NCBI RefSeq assembly: GCF_004563925.1
Contig: NZ_SPNJ01000003.1
Location: 707,511-771,510 of the forward strand
Direction: 5' to 3'
DNA length: 64,000 bases
Source of the DNA: Herbaspirillum sp. 3R11
GTDB taxonomy: Bacteria; Pseudomonadota; Gammaproteobacteria; Burkholderiales; Burkholderiaceae_D
Position 1 is the first letter of the stretch. Each line of letters starts with the position of its first letter. Below are positions 29,354-38,698 of the stretch, one piece after another. Below the pieces are notes generated by a model. That model saw nothing but the letters and a program-made list of their open reading frames with translations, was not told the DNA's origin and ran no database searches. The translations under genes were made by a program, and so were the position numbers.

Positions 29354-30325
29354 TTATGCGGCTTTCGAGGCCTTTTTTGTTCGCACGACCGAAGCGTTTC
29401 GCCCTTCTTCGAGCTCCAGCAGGTAATCCCACAGGCGCGCCACCACGACCTTGCCGCTGCGCTGCGCGGTCGGGCGTTCGCGGTACAAACGGATCTCCAT
29501 CTCGACTTCCCACTCTCCCTGGGCGCCGTCGGCACGGGCGAGCTGCTTGTTGCGCACCTCGCGCGTGACCGAGGATTCCGGCAGGAAGGCCACGCCGTGT
29601 CCTTCCAGCGCCATCATCTTGAGACTTTCGGACATGTCGGTTTCGTAGTGCTTTTCGAGGTGCAAGGGTTTCTTGGCATCGGTCATGATCAGCTCCACCA
29701 TGCGGCCGAGATAGGCATTGGGCGTGTAGGACAGGAACGGCAACGGCGCCTTCGAACTGCCCGGGAACACGTAATCCGGCTTGCCGGTGCGATCGCAGCG
29801 CGAATACGGACGCACGCTTTCCTTGCCCATGCTGAGCATGTCGTAGCGGCTGGAATCGAGCTGCACCGGCTGGCGCGGGTGGTGGTAACACAGCAGCAGA
29901 TCACAGCCGCCTTCGACGATGGTCATCACGGCGTCATGCACGTTAAGCGCAATCAGGCGCGTATTGAGGGCGCCGAAACCGGACTCCAGCGAGCTGAGCC
30001 ATTTCGGGAAATAAGTCAGCGACAAGGTATGCGGCACCGCGAAGTCGACGGTGGTCTGCGCCGCCGGCCGCTTACCGCGCAGCAGCGCACGCGTGTTGTT
30101 GATCTGGCCCAGCATTTCCACCGCCTGCTCGTAGAACACCTCCCCCGCCGCCGTCAGCCGCGTCGGATAGGACGTGCGATCGATCAGGTCGGAGCCGAGC
30201 CAGGCTTCGAGCGACTGGATGCGGCGCGAAAACGCCGGCTGCGTCACGTGGCGCAATTCGGCGGAGCGGCTGAAACTGCGCGTTTCAGCCAGGGAAATGA
30301 AATCTTCCAGCCACTTGGTTTCCAT
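29354..30325 (-). CDS. LysR-family regulator, HypT/YjiE-like
   Basis: 323 residues. METKWLEDFISLAETRSFSR at the N-terminus, AVPHTLSLTYFP, YTPNAYLGRMV and MSESLKMMALEGHGVAFLP resemble the hypochlorite-responsive regulator HypT (YjiE). GGAGGG has good spacing to ATG 30325 but abuts the ATG three codons earlier, so 30325 is chosen. HypT senses HOCl through methionine oxidation in E. coli; whether that holds here is not shown. The gene lies downstream of the ABC exporter gene on the same strand. Confidence 0.85.
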   Translation of the reverse strand: METKWLEDFISLAETRSFSRSAELRHVTQPAFSRRIQSLEAWLGSDLIDRTSYPTRLTAAGEVFYEQAVEMLGQINNTRALLRGKRPAAQTTVDFAVPHTLSLTYFPKWLSSLESGFGALNTRLIALNVHDAVMTIVEGGCDLLLCYHHPRQPVQLDSSRYDMLSMGKESVRPYSRCDRTGKPDYVFPGSSKAPLPFLSYTPNAYLGRMVELIMTDAKKPLHLEKHYETDMSESLKMMALEGHGVAFLPESSVTREVRNKQLARADGAQGEWEVEMEIRLYRERPTAQRSGKVVVARLWDYLLELEEGRNASVVRTKKASKAA

Positions 30326-30391
30326 GCTTTCCATCCCTCCGGAGGGCTCGACGATGGAGCCGCTCGCGTTGTCGTTATTATGGTTCTTCGC

Positions 30392-32266
30392 TTACGCCAG
30401 TTGCAGCGATGGCGACGGCGGCTCGGTGCCTTCACCGCTTTCCTCACCCTCATCATCCTCACGCGCCTGCTGGCGCGCCCACATCTGCGCGTAGGCGCCA
30501 TCGGCCGCGAGCAATTGCGTATGCGTGCCGCGCTCGATGATACGCCCATGTTCCAGCACCAGGATCTGATGCGCATCGACGATGGTCGACAGGCGATGCG
30601 CGATGATCAGCGTGGTGCGGCTTTCGGCGATCTCGCTCAATTGCTCCTGAATCGCCTGCTCGGCCTTGGAATCGAGCGCTGAAGTGGCTTCGTCGAAGAT
30701 CAGCACGGCCGGGTTCTTCAGCAAGGTGCGCGCAATCGCCACGCGCTGCTTTTCGCCGCCGGACAGCTTCAGGCCGCGCTCACCGACGGTGGTCTCGTAT
30801 CCGTCCGGCAGCGACTCGATGAAGTCATGCACATAGGCCGCCTTGGCGGCGGCAACGATTTCTTCCTGGCTGCTGCCGGGCTTGCCGTAGCCGATGTTGT
30901 AGCCGATGGTGTCGTTGAACAGCACGGTGTCCTGCGGCACGATGCCGATGGCCTTGCGCAGCGAGGCCTGGGTGACGTTGCGCAGATCCTGGCCGTCGAT
31001 GGTGATGGCGCCGGCGTCGATATCGTAGAAGCGATACAGCAAGCGCGACAGCGTCGACTTGCCCGAGCCGCTGTGGCCGACCACCGCCGTGGTGGTGCCT
31101 GCGGCGACTTCAAAATCGACGTCGAACAGGATCTGGCGTTTGCTCTCGTAACTGAAATCGATATGCGAGAAACGCAGCGCCGCACCGTTCGTCGCCAGCG
31201 GCTTCGCGTCGGGCGCGTCGGCGATTTCCTTGTTCTGTTCCAGCAGCGAAAACAGGCGTTCCATGTCGGCCAGGCTCTGCTTGATTTCGCGATAGATCAC
31301 GCCGAGGAAATTGAGCGGGATGTACAGCTGGATCATGAACGCGTTGACCAGCACCAGGTCGCCCAGACTCATCTTGCCGCTGATCACGCCTTGCGTGGCG
31401 CGCCACAGGATCAGCGTGACCGCGATGGCGATGATGGCCGACTGTCCCGAATTGAGCAGCGACAGCGAGGATTGCGACTTGACCGCCGCCGCCTCGTAGC
31501 GCTGCAGGCCTTCGTCGTAACGGCGCGCTTCGAAGTCTTCATTGCTGAAATACTTCACGGTTTCATAGTTGAGCAGCGAATCAATGGCCTTGGAATTGGC
31601 GCGCGAATCGAGGTCGTTCATGGTCCGGCGGAAGTGCGTGCGCCATTCGGTCACGGTGATCGTGAACACGATGTACAGCGCCAGCGCGCCGGCCGTGATC
31701 ACGGTGAACCAGATCTCGTAGTGCAACACCAGGTAGACCAGCACCAGGGCGATTTCGATCAGCGTCGGCAGGATGCTGAACAGCGCATACGACACCAGCG
31801 ACGACACCCCGCGGGTGCCGCGCTCGATGTCGCGCGTCATGCCGCCGGTCTGCCGGTTCAGGTGGAAGCGCAGCGACAGCGCATGCAAATGGCGGAACAC
31901 TTGCAACGCAATCGTGCGCACCGCGCGCTGCGTCACTTTGGCGAAGATGAATTCGCGCAGTTCGGTGAACACCGTCGTCGCCAGCCGCAACGCGCCATAC
32001 GCCACCAGCAACGACAATGGCAGCACCAGCAGCGCCTGCGGGTTGTTCGGACCGATTGTCATGCGATCGACCAGTTGTTTAAGCAACAAGGGCACGCCGA
32101 TGTTGGTCAGCTTGGCGCCAACCAGGAAAGCCAGCGCCAGCAGCACGCGCCATTTGTAGGTCCACAGATAAGGCAGCAAGGTGCCCAGCGTTTGCCAGTC
32201 GCTGTGAGCGGGAACGGACGGTGTGCGCGCGGCTTGCGGCGCGGCGGACGGAGGATATCGACGCAT
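30392..32266 (-). CDS. Atm1-type ABC exporter (fused permease-ATPase)
   Basis: 624 residues: a polar N-terminus, six helices (about 35-320), then an ATPase. HLNRQTGGMTRDIERGTRG near residue 135 is typical of the ABCB7/Atm1/HMT branch, which exports glutathione-linked or sulfur-containing compounds and gives heavy-metal tolerance. Walker A GHSGSGKST, signature LSGGEKQRVAIART, Walker B VLIFDEATSALD and AHRLST are intact. The C-terminal tail is acidic (EDDEGEESGEGTE). No clear ribosome site is seen before the ATG. Confidence 0.92.
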   Translation of the reverse strand: MRRYPPSAAPQAARTPSVPAHSDWQTLGTLLPYLWTYKWRVLLALAFLVGAKLTNIGVPLLLKQLVDRMTIGPNNPQALLVLPLSLLVAYGALRLATTVFTELREFIFAKVTQRAVRTIALQVFRHLHALSLRFHLNRQTGGMTRDIERGTRGVSSLVSYALFSILPTLIEIALVLVYLVLHYEIWFTVITAGALALYIVFTITVTEWRTHFRRTMNDLDSRANSKAIDSLLNYETVKYFSNEDFEARRYDEGLQRYEAAAVKSQSSLSLLNSGQSAIIAIAVTLILWRATQGVISGKMSLGDLVLVNAFMIQLYIPLNFLGVIYREIKQSLADMERLFSLLEQNKEIADAPDAKPLATNGAALRFSHIDFSYESKRQILFDVDFEVAAGTTTAVVGHSGSGKSTLSRLLYRFYDIDAGAITIDGQDLRNVTQASLRKAIGIVPQDTVLFNDTIGYNIGYGKPGSSQEEIVAAAKAAYVHDFIESLPDGYETTVGERGLKLSGGEKQRVAIARTLLKNPAVLIFDEATSALDSKAEQAIQEQLSEIAESRTTLIIAHRLSTIVDAHQILVLEHGRIIERGTHTQLLAADGAYAQMWARQQAREDDEGEESGEGTEPPSPSLQLA

Positions 32267-32408
32267 GAAAAAATTGCCCGGAAAAATTTGTGCTTTTGTT
32301 TTGCGGAGGAGCCACGCAGATCCCGCGACTCCTATAAACTAGGAGGTTATCCCTGATCTTCCGCATTATAAGAGTCCGCAGGACTTCACGCTTTCAAAAG
32401 GAAACGTA

Positions 32409-32876
32409 ATGACAAGTCAGCACAATACTTCGCTGCCCGTCGGCAAAATGCCGCATCTGCGTGTGATGCCCATGCCATCCGACGCCAATGTGTACGGCGA
32501 CGTCTTCGGCGGCTGGATCATGGCCCAGGTCGATATTGCCGGTTCGCTGCCCGCCACCAAGCGCGCCAACGGCCGCGTGGCGACCATCGCCGTCAACTCG
32601 TTCCTGTTCAAACATCCTGTCTTCGTCGGCGATCTGCTGTCGTTTTACGCCGATATCGTCAAAGTCGGCAAAACCTCGATCACCGTCAACGTCGAGGTTT
32701 ACGCCGAGCGCAACCGCCTGCAGGCTGAAGTCGTTAAAGTCACCGAAGCAACCCTGACCTACGTCGCCACCGACGAAAACCGCAAGCCGCGCGAACTCCC
32801 TCCGCTGGCCCCCGGCGACAGCGTGCCGATCACCAGCGGCCTGCAAGACCTCGGCGGCGGCTGGTGCGCTGCCTGA
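32409..32876 (+). CDS. Acyl-CoA thioesterase, YciA type
   Basis: 155-residue hot-dog-fold enzyme. MPSDANVYGDVFGGWIMAQVD near residues 22-42 holds the catalytic Asn/Asp region of YciA-like hydrolases. It should cleave short- to medium-chain acyl-CoAs in the cytoplasm. AAAGGAAA precedes the ATG. It is divergent from the ABC exporter; the next gene starts about 115 bases on. Confidence 0.92.
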   Translation: MTSQHNTSLPVGKMPHLRVMPMPSDANVYGDVFGGWIMAQVDIAGSLPATKRANGRVATIAVNSFLFKHPVFVGDLLSFYADIVKVGKTSITVNVEVYAERNRLQAEVVKVTEATLTYVATDENRKPRELPPLAPGDSVPITSGLQDLGGGWCAA

Positions 32877-32990
32877 TTTATTCATTTTTTCACCCGTTTT
32901 TTAATCATTCTCCGAACCGGCGCGCAGGCCCTCTCTTGCGCGCCTGCTTCCCAACCGTCCTTCATCCACTCCACCGATCAAACCCAATCC

Positions 32991-33941
32991 ATGACTTCCA
33001 CTTCCGCCCGTCCCGACATCCTCATCGCCGCAGCACTGCCGCCGCACCTGATGCGACGCCTGCAAGACCATTTCACCTGCCACGATGCCACCACGTTGAG
33101 CGAAGCCGCCCTGGCCGCCGTCGCGCCGTCCATCCGCGGCATCGCCTCCAAGGGTGAAACCAAGGTCTCGCGCGAGTACATCGCCCGCTTCCCGGCACTG
33201 GAAATCATCTCCGTCTTCGGCGTCGGCTATGACGGCGTCGACGCCGTCGCCGCACGCGAGCGCGGCATCGAAGTGACCAATACACCCGACGTGCTGACCG
33301 ACGACGTCGCCGACTTCGCCATGACCTTGCTGCTGTCGACTGCACGCCGCGTGGTGGACGCCGACCGTTTCGCCCGCAGCGGCGAATGGAAAAAAGGTCC
33401 GTTCGCGCTGACCACCAAGGTCACCGGCTCGCGCCTGGGCATCGTCGGCCTGGGCCGCATCGGCAAGGCCATCGCCAAGCGTGCCGCCGCCTTCGACATG
33501 GAAATTTCGTATCACAACCGTTCGCCGCAAAGCGACGTGCCCTACCGCTACGTGGCTGACCTCAAGACGCTGGCTGCCGAAGTCGACTTCCTGGTGCTGT
33601 CGATGCCGGGCGGCGCCGGCACGCGTGCGCTGGTCAATGCTGAAGTGCTCGACGCGCTCGGCCCCAAGGGTTTCCTGATCAACGTCGCGCGCGGTTCGGT
33701 GATCGATGAGACGGCCCTGATCAAGGCGCTGCAGGAAGGCAAGATCGCCGGCGCCGGCCTCGACGTGTTCGAAGCGGAACCCAACGTGCCGGAAGCGCTG
33801 GCCAAGCTGCCGAACCTCACGCTGACGCCGCACATGGCCAGCGGCACCGTCATCACCCGCACCGCCATGGCCGACCTGGCATTCGACAACCTGCAGGCGC
33901 ATTTCAGCGGCAAGCCGTTGCTGACGCCGGTGCCGCGTTAA
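32991..33941 (+). CDS. D-isomer-specific 2-hydroxyacid dehydrogenase
   Basis: 316 residues. The Rossmann loop GIVGLGRIGKA lies near residue 147. The catalytic Arg is in NVARGSVIDE near residue 232, Glu in FEAEPNVP and His in LTPHMASGT. The family reduces glyoxylate, hydroxypyruvate or related 2-keto acids. It is followed 12 bases later by dgoK and then by dgoA, so it may handle a side product of galactonate breakdown; this link is inferred from layout. Confidence 0.9.
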   Translation: MTSTSARPDILIAAALPPHLMRRLQDHFTCHDATTLSEAALAAVAPSIRGIASKGETKVSREYIARFPALEIISVFGVGYDGVDAVAARERGIEVTNTPDVLTDDVADFAMTLLLSTARRVVDADRFARSGEWKKGPFALTTKVTGSRLGIVGLGRIGKAIAKRAAAFDMEISYHNRSPQSDVPYRYVADLKTLAAEVDFLVLSMPGGAGTRALVNAEVLDALGPKGFLINVARGSVIDETALIKALQEGKIAGAGLDVFEAEPNVPEALAKLPNLTLTPHMASGTVITRTAMADLAFDNLQAHFSGKPLLTPVPR

Positions 33942-33953
33942 ATCGGGAACGTC

Positions 33954-34922
33954 ATGAGCGCCACTGCAACCCGGCTCATCGCGCTCGACTGGGGCACCAC
34001 GTCGCTGCGCGCCTACCGTCTCGGTGAGGATGGCGCCGTGCTGGACAAGCGCGGCCTGCCGTGGGGCATCATGAACCTGCCGGTGGTCGAGGGCGACTTC
34101 AGCCGCGCAGCCGGTTTCGCCAAGGCCTTCGACGAAGCCTGCGGCGACTGGCTGCAAAGCAATCCTGCGACACCATTGATCGCCGCCGGCATGGTCGGCA
34201 GCGCGCAGGGCTGGCGCGAAGCCAGCTACGTCGAGATTCCGCTCGCCGTAGCCGACATCGGCAAGCAACTGACCCGCGTCGACCTCGGCGCCGGCCGCAC
34301 GCTGCACATCGTGCCCGGACTGCTGCAGCGCGCAGCGTTGCCGAACGTGATCCGCGGCGAGGAAACGCAAGTGGTCGGCGCGCTCGACACCTGGCAAGGC
34401 GGCGACGATGTACTGATCGGCTTGCCCGGCACGCACTCGAAATGGGTACGCGTGCAAAACCGCACCATCACCCATTTCGATACCTTCATGACCGGCGAAG
34501 TCTATGCCGCGCTGAGCCAGCACACCATCCTCGGCCGCACCATGGAACACCGCGAACAAAGCGACCCAGCAGCCTTCGAGCGCGGCCTGCGTGTTGCGTC
34601 TTCGGAAGACGGCCGCGCCGGCATGCTGTCGAACATTTTCAGCAGCCGCACGCTGGGACTGGTCGGCCAGCTCGGCGCAACCGGTCAGCCGGACTATCTC
34701 TCCGGCCTGCTGATCGGCCATGAAATCGCGGCGCTCAAAGCGACGCGCGCCGACGCCGGCGGCACCGCCGAGCCGTACATCATCCTGATCGGCGACGACA
34801 AATTGTGCGCGCGCTACCGCACCGCCCTGAACCTGTACGGACTGACCCGCATCGATATCGCGGCGCAAGCCACCGAACGCGGCCTGTGGAAGATCGCACG
34901 ACAAGCCGGACTGCTGAACTGA
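33954..34922 (+). CDS. dgoK: 2-dehydro-3-deoxygalactonokinase
   Basis: 322 residues. LIALDWGTTSLRAYRL at the N-terminus is the phosphate loop of this ASKHA-fold kinase, and GLPGTHSKWV near residue 157 is typical of DgoK. It phosphorylates 2-keto-3-deoxy-D-galactonate to the 6-phosphate in the De Ley-Doudoroff route. The aldolase gene follows after 26 bases. Confidence 0.94.
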   Translation: MSATATRLIALDWGTTSLRAYRLGEDGAVLDKRGLPWGIMNLPVVEGDFSRAAGFAKAFDEACGDWLQSNPATPLIAAGMVGSAQGWREASYVEIPLAVADIGKQLTRVDLGAGRTLHIVPGLLQRAALPNVIRGEETQVVGALDTWQGGDDVLIGLPGTHSKWVRVQNRTITHFDTFMTGEVYAALSQHTILGRTMEHREQSDPAAFERGLRVASSEDGRAGMLSNIFSSRTLGLVGQLGATGQPDYLSGLLIGHEIAALKATRADAGGTAEPYIILIGDDKLCARYRTALNLYGLTRIDIAAQATERGLWKIARQAGLLN

Positions 34923-34948
34923 ACCGTCCGGCTCACTGGAGAAACACC

Positions 34949-35566
34949 ATGTTGAAAGAAGCACTGAAGCAATGCGGATTGATCGCGATCCTGCGCGGCA
35001 TTCGTCCCGACGAAGTCGAAGCGGTCGGACTGGCCTTGTACGACGCCGGCTTTCGCATCATCGAAGTCCCGCTCAATTCACCCGAACCGTTCGAAAGCAT
35101 CCGCGTATTGCGCAACGTGCTGCCGGCCAATTGCATGGTCGGCGCCGGCACCGTGCTGTCGCCGGCGCAGGTGCTGCAGGTCAAGGACGCCGAAGGCCAG
35201 TTGATCGTCATGCCGCACAGCGATCCGGAAGTCATCCGTGCGGCCACCGCCGCCGGCCTGGCCAGCGCGCCCGGCGTAGCCACCGTGACCGAAGCCTTCG
35301 GGGCGCTCGCAGCGGGTGCGGATATTCTCAAGATGTTCCCGGCCGAGCAGCTCGGACCGGTGGTGGTCAAGGCCTGGCGCGCGGTGATTCCGGCCAGCGT
35401 CATGCTGGTGCCGGTGGGCGGCATCACGCCGGACAGCCTGAAGGAATTCACCGCCGCCGGCGCCTCTGCGTTCGGCCTCGGCTCGGCGTTGTACAAACCC
35501 GGCATGACGGTGGAGCAAGTCAGGAAGAATGCCGATGCCTTCGTCAGCGCCTGGAAGCAGACCTGA
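34949..35566 (+). CDS. dgoA: 2-dehydro-3-deoxy-6-phosphogalactonate aldolase
   Basis: 205-residue class I aldolase of the KDPG/KDPGal family, splitting the phosphorylated keto-deoxy acid into pyruvate and glyceraldehyde-3-phosphate. The N-terminal IAILRGIRPDE supplies the catalytic Glu. The Schiff-base Lys is in ADILKMFPAEQLG near residue 128. VGAGTVLSPAQ is also conserved. It forms an operon with dgoK. No galactonate dehydratase or transporter gene is adjacent. Confidence 0.94.
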   Translation: MLKEALKQCGLIAILRGIRPDEVEAVGLALYDAGFRIIEVPLNSPEPFESIRVLRNVLPANCMVGAGTVLSPAQVLQVKDAEGQLIVMPHSDPEVIRAATAAGLASAPGVATVTEAFGALAAGADILKMFPAEQLGPVVVKAWRAVIPASVMLVPVGGITPDSLKEFTAAGASAFGLGSALYKPGMTVEQVRKNADAFVSAWKQT

Positions 35567-35585
35567 TCTCCCTCTTGCGGCCATG

Positions 35586-35616
35586 AAAAACGCGACCTTG
35601 AAGGTCGCGTTTTTTA
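35586..35616. terminator. Bidirectional terminator between dgoA and fadD
   Basis: AAAAACGCGACC-TTGAA-GGTCGCGTTTTTT perfect stem with A- and T-runs, serving both convergent genes. Confidence 0.93.
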
Positions 35617-35648
35617 TTTCTGCTACGGAAGAATTCCAATGCAAGAAA

Positions 35649-37331
35649 TCATGCCGCTTTCTTCTCGTCGCGCAACTCGCGGCGCAGGATCTTGCCGACA
35701 TTGGTCTTGGGCAGTTCATCGCGGAACTCGATGTACTTCGGCTTCTTGTAGCCGGTGAACTGCTCCTTGCAATACGCCATCAACTGCTCGGCAGTCAGCG
35801 ACTTGTCCTTGCGCACCACGAACAGCTTGACCGCTTCGCCGGTGTGCTCGTCGGGCACGCCGACGCAGGCGCATTCCAGCACGCCCGGATGGGCCGCGAC
35901 CACGCCTTCGATTTCGTTCGGATAGACGTTGAAGCCGGAGACCAGGATCATGTCTTTCTTGCGGTCGACGATGCGAGTATAGCCGCGCTCGTCCATGATG
36001 CCGATGTCGCCCGATTTGAAGAAGCCGTCCGGCGTCATGACCTTTTCGGTTTCGTCGGGACGATTCCAGTAACCTGCCATGACTTGCGGACCGCGGATCG
36101 CGATTTCGCCGGGCTGGCCGAGCGGCACCGGTTTGCCGTCGTCGTCCAGGATCAGGAATTCGGTCGACGGCAGCGGCAGGCCGATGGTGCCGGTGTAATC
36201 GGTGATCGTGCAGGGATTGGCGCTGGCGATCGGCGAGGTTTCGGACAAGCCGTAGCCTTCGATGATCGGGCAGCCGGTGACCTTCTTCCATTTGTCCGCC
36301 ACCGACTTTTGCACCGCCATGCCGCCGCCGACGCAGCAGCGATAGCCGGAGAAATCCAGCTTGGCAAAATCGGGGTGATTCAGCAGCGCGTTGTACAGCG
36401 TGTTGACCGCCGGGAAGGTGTTGACCTTGTACTTGCCGAGCTCCTTGATGAAGCCCGGGATGTCACGCGGATTCGGGATCAGCACGTTGAGTGCGCCTTC
36501 GCGCGTGCCCAGCATGTTGCAGACCGTCAGCGCAAAGATGTGATACAGCGGCAGCGCGCAGATGAACACCAGCTGATCGAGCTTGGCGCCCTGCTTGAGC
36601 GCCGGCATCAGCCATTCTTCGGCCTGCAGCACGTTGGCGACCAGGTTGCGATGCGTCAGCACCGCGCCCTTGGCGACGCCGGTGGTGCCGCCGGTGTATT
36701 GCAGGAAGGCGATGTCGTCGTGGCCGACTTCGACCGGCGCCGGCGTCTTGCCATGGCCGCGCGACAGCGCCTGCTTGAAGGTGATCGATTGCGGCAGCGA
36801 GAACGGCGGCACCAGCTTCTTGACGTGGCGCACCACCAGGTTGACGATGGCGCCCTTGAGGCCACCCAGCATCTCGCCCATGCTCGCGACCACGACGTGT
36901 TTGACGTCGGTGTTGGCGATGACCTTGGCAAGCGTACAGGCGAAGTTCTCCAGCACGAAGATGGCTTCGGCGCCCGAGTCCTTCAGTTGGTGTTCGAGTT
37001 CGCGCGGCGTGTACAGCGGATTGACGTTCACCGCAGTGTAGCCGGCGCGCAGGATGGCGGCGATGGCGATCGGATATTGCAGCACGTTGGGCATCATGAT
37101 CGCCACGCGCGCGCCCTTTTTAAGGCCGGTGCTTTGTAGCCAGACGGCCAGCGCGGTGGACAGCTGGTCCAGCTCGCCGTAGGTCATGTGCTTGCCCATG
37201 CAGACATAGGCGTTGCGGTCGGCGTATTTGGCGAAAGCTTCGTCGATCAGCTGGACCAGCGACTGGTAGCGGTTGGGGTCGATGTCGGCAGGGACGCCTG
37301 CGGGATAAGATGCAAGCCAGAATTTGTCCAT
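35649..37331 (-). CDS. fadD: Long-chain fatty acid-CoA ligase
   Basis: 560-residue AMP-forming acyl-CoA synthetase. The ATP loop is YTGGTTGVAKGA near residue 213; GYGLSETSP near 358, KKDMILVSGFNVYPNEIE near 450 and the C-terminal catalytic Lys in VGKILRREL are all present. It activates imported fatty acids at the inner membrane. AAGGAAC precedes the ATG. Single gene with its own 3' terminator. Confidence 0.94.
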   Translation of the reverse strand: MDKFWLASYPAGVPADIDPNRYQSLVQLIDEAFAKYADRNAYVCMGKHMTYGELDQLSTALAVWLQSTGLKKGARVAIMMPNVLQYPIAIAAILRAGYTAVNVNPLYTPRELEHQLKDSGAEAIFVLENFACTLAKVIANTDVKHVVVASMGEMLGGLKGAIVNLVVRHVKKLVPPFSLPQSITFKQALSRGHGKTPAPVEVGHDDIAFLQYTGGTTGVAKGAVLTHRNLVANVLQAEEWLMPALKQGAKLDQLVFICALPLYHIFALTVCNMLGTREGALNVLIPNPRDIPGFIKELGKYKVNTFPAVNTLYNALLNHPDFAKLDFSGYRCCVGGGMAVQKSVADKWKKVTGCPIIEGYGLSETSPIASANPCTITDYTGTIGLPLPSTEFLILDDDGKPVPLGQPGEIAIRGPQVMAGYWNRPDETEKVMTPDGFFKSGDIGIMDERGYTRIVDRKKDMILVSGFNVYPNEIEGVVAAHPGVLECACVGVPDEHTGEAVKLFVVRKDKSLTAEQLMAYCKEQFTGYKKPKYIEFRDELPKTNVGKILRRELRDEKKAA

Positions 37332-37597
37332 ATTGTTCCTTTTGTCTCCGGTTCAGGGCGGCTGCCGGTTGTTTCCCGCGGCTTGGATGCGCACTGCAGA
37401 AAAAAGCACGGTTGTGTTTTTATTTAATGCAGATGCTATCGGCCAATCTCGTTAAGGGCAAGTATTTTGAGGAAATTTAAGAAAATTTTCTCGTTTCTTC
37501 CCGCATGCGCGTTTTCATCTGCCTTTTGCAGCAACTGCATGGCAAAGCCCTACCTTGCCCCATCTTTTCCAAATTGGCAACTTTTACACCCGGATGT

Positions 37598-38698
37598 TCA
37601 TTTCGCCGCCGAATGCATCGGTTGAACATTGCCCTGCAGACGATCCAGTTGTTCATTGCGCGCCGTCTTGTCGAGCTTCGCCAGCGCTTTCACACGTTCG
37701 AAAAAATCCGCGAAGCCGCTGCTGCGCCGGAACAGTTCGCGAAACGCCGGCACCCGGTCGTGATAGGTACCGACCAGCGCCAGATGGGCGTTCGACAACG
37801 GCATGGCAAACCAGCGGTCGTAACCCGCGAAACCGCCCCAACGCACCTTGAGCTGCTGGTACTCGGCGCGCAGCGCATCGAAAATCTCGGCCTTGCGGCG
37901 CAGCTTGTCGGCTTCGCTACCGTCGCCTTCGTAATTGGACTCCAGCTGAGACCGGTATTTCAGCAAGAGTTCAAGAAAGTCCTGCTTGCGTCCGGCGAAC
38001 ACCTTGTACGCCTCGCGCAGTCTGTCGTCATGATGCGCCTGCAGCCATTGCTCCAGGCCGATCTCTTCGACCGTGGTGGCATACGATTCGTTGAACTGCG
38101 AATCGCCCTTGGCGTACACCACCTGATGCGCCAATTCGTGGAAGATCAGGCGCGCCAGTTCGGCGTCGGGATAATTGATGAAGGTCGACATGACCGGATC
38201 GTTGAACCAGCCCAGCGTCGAGTAGGCCGGCACACCCAGCACCTGGACGTCGTCGCCTTCCTTGACCAGGCCGTCGGCGTATTGCTGCGCGTCCTGCTGG
38301 CTGTAGTAGCCGCGATAGTCGACGCAGCCGGCGACCGGGAAGCACCATTGCCGCGCCTTCAGCGACAAGGCCGGCGCCGCCACCACGTTCCACACCACGA
38401 AGGGCCGCTCCAGCTGCGCGTAGCTCTTGTAGCTGCCGTTATCAGGCAGCGCCAGTTCCGCCACCGCGAAGCGCCGGATCTCGCGCACCGTCTGCAACTT
38501 GTCGCGCAGACGCCCGGAGGTATGCGGATCATCCAGCCAGTCGTCAATCGGCCGCGCTTGCGCCAGCAGCGAAAACTGGCCGTGCGCCGCCTGCGCGTAA
38601 TAACCGAGCGAACTGCAACCGGACGCCAGCAGCAAAGCCGCGCCCAGGCTCCCCGCCAGGACGATTCTGGAGAGCCTGCTCAGACGCCGGATGGACAT
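37598..38698 (-). CDS. Predicted zinc aminopeptidase lipoprotein (COG4324-like)
   Basis: 366 residues. A basic N-terminus and lipobox LLASGC (near residue 28) predict a lipoprotein. The zinc site HELAHQ lies near residue 187, with the downstream Glu in NESYATTVEE, as in gluzincin-type peptidases. It resembles the uncharacterised 'predicted aminopeptidase' family; substrate unknown. Its start lies inside the end of the molybdopterin oxidoreductase gene (19-base overlap). Confidence 0.82.
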   Translation of the reverse strand: MSIRRLSRLSRIVLAGSLGAALLLASGCSSLGYYAQAAHGQFSLLAQARPIDDWLDDPHTSGRLRDKLQTVREIRRFAVAELALPDNGSYKSYAQLERPFVVWNVVAAPALSLKARQWCFPVAGCVDYRGYYSQQDAQQYADGLVKEGDDVQVLGVPAYSTLGWFNDPVMSTFINYPDAELARLIFHELAHQVVYAKGDSQFNESYATTVEEIGLEQWLQAHHDDRLREAYKVFAGRKQDFLELLLKYRSQLESNYEGDGSEADKLRRKAEIFDALRAEYQQLKVRWGGFAGYDRWFAMPLSNAHLALVGTYHDRVPAFRELFRRSSGFADFFERVKALAKLDKTARNEQLDRLQGNVQPMHSAAK

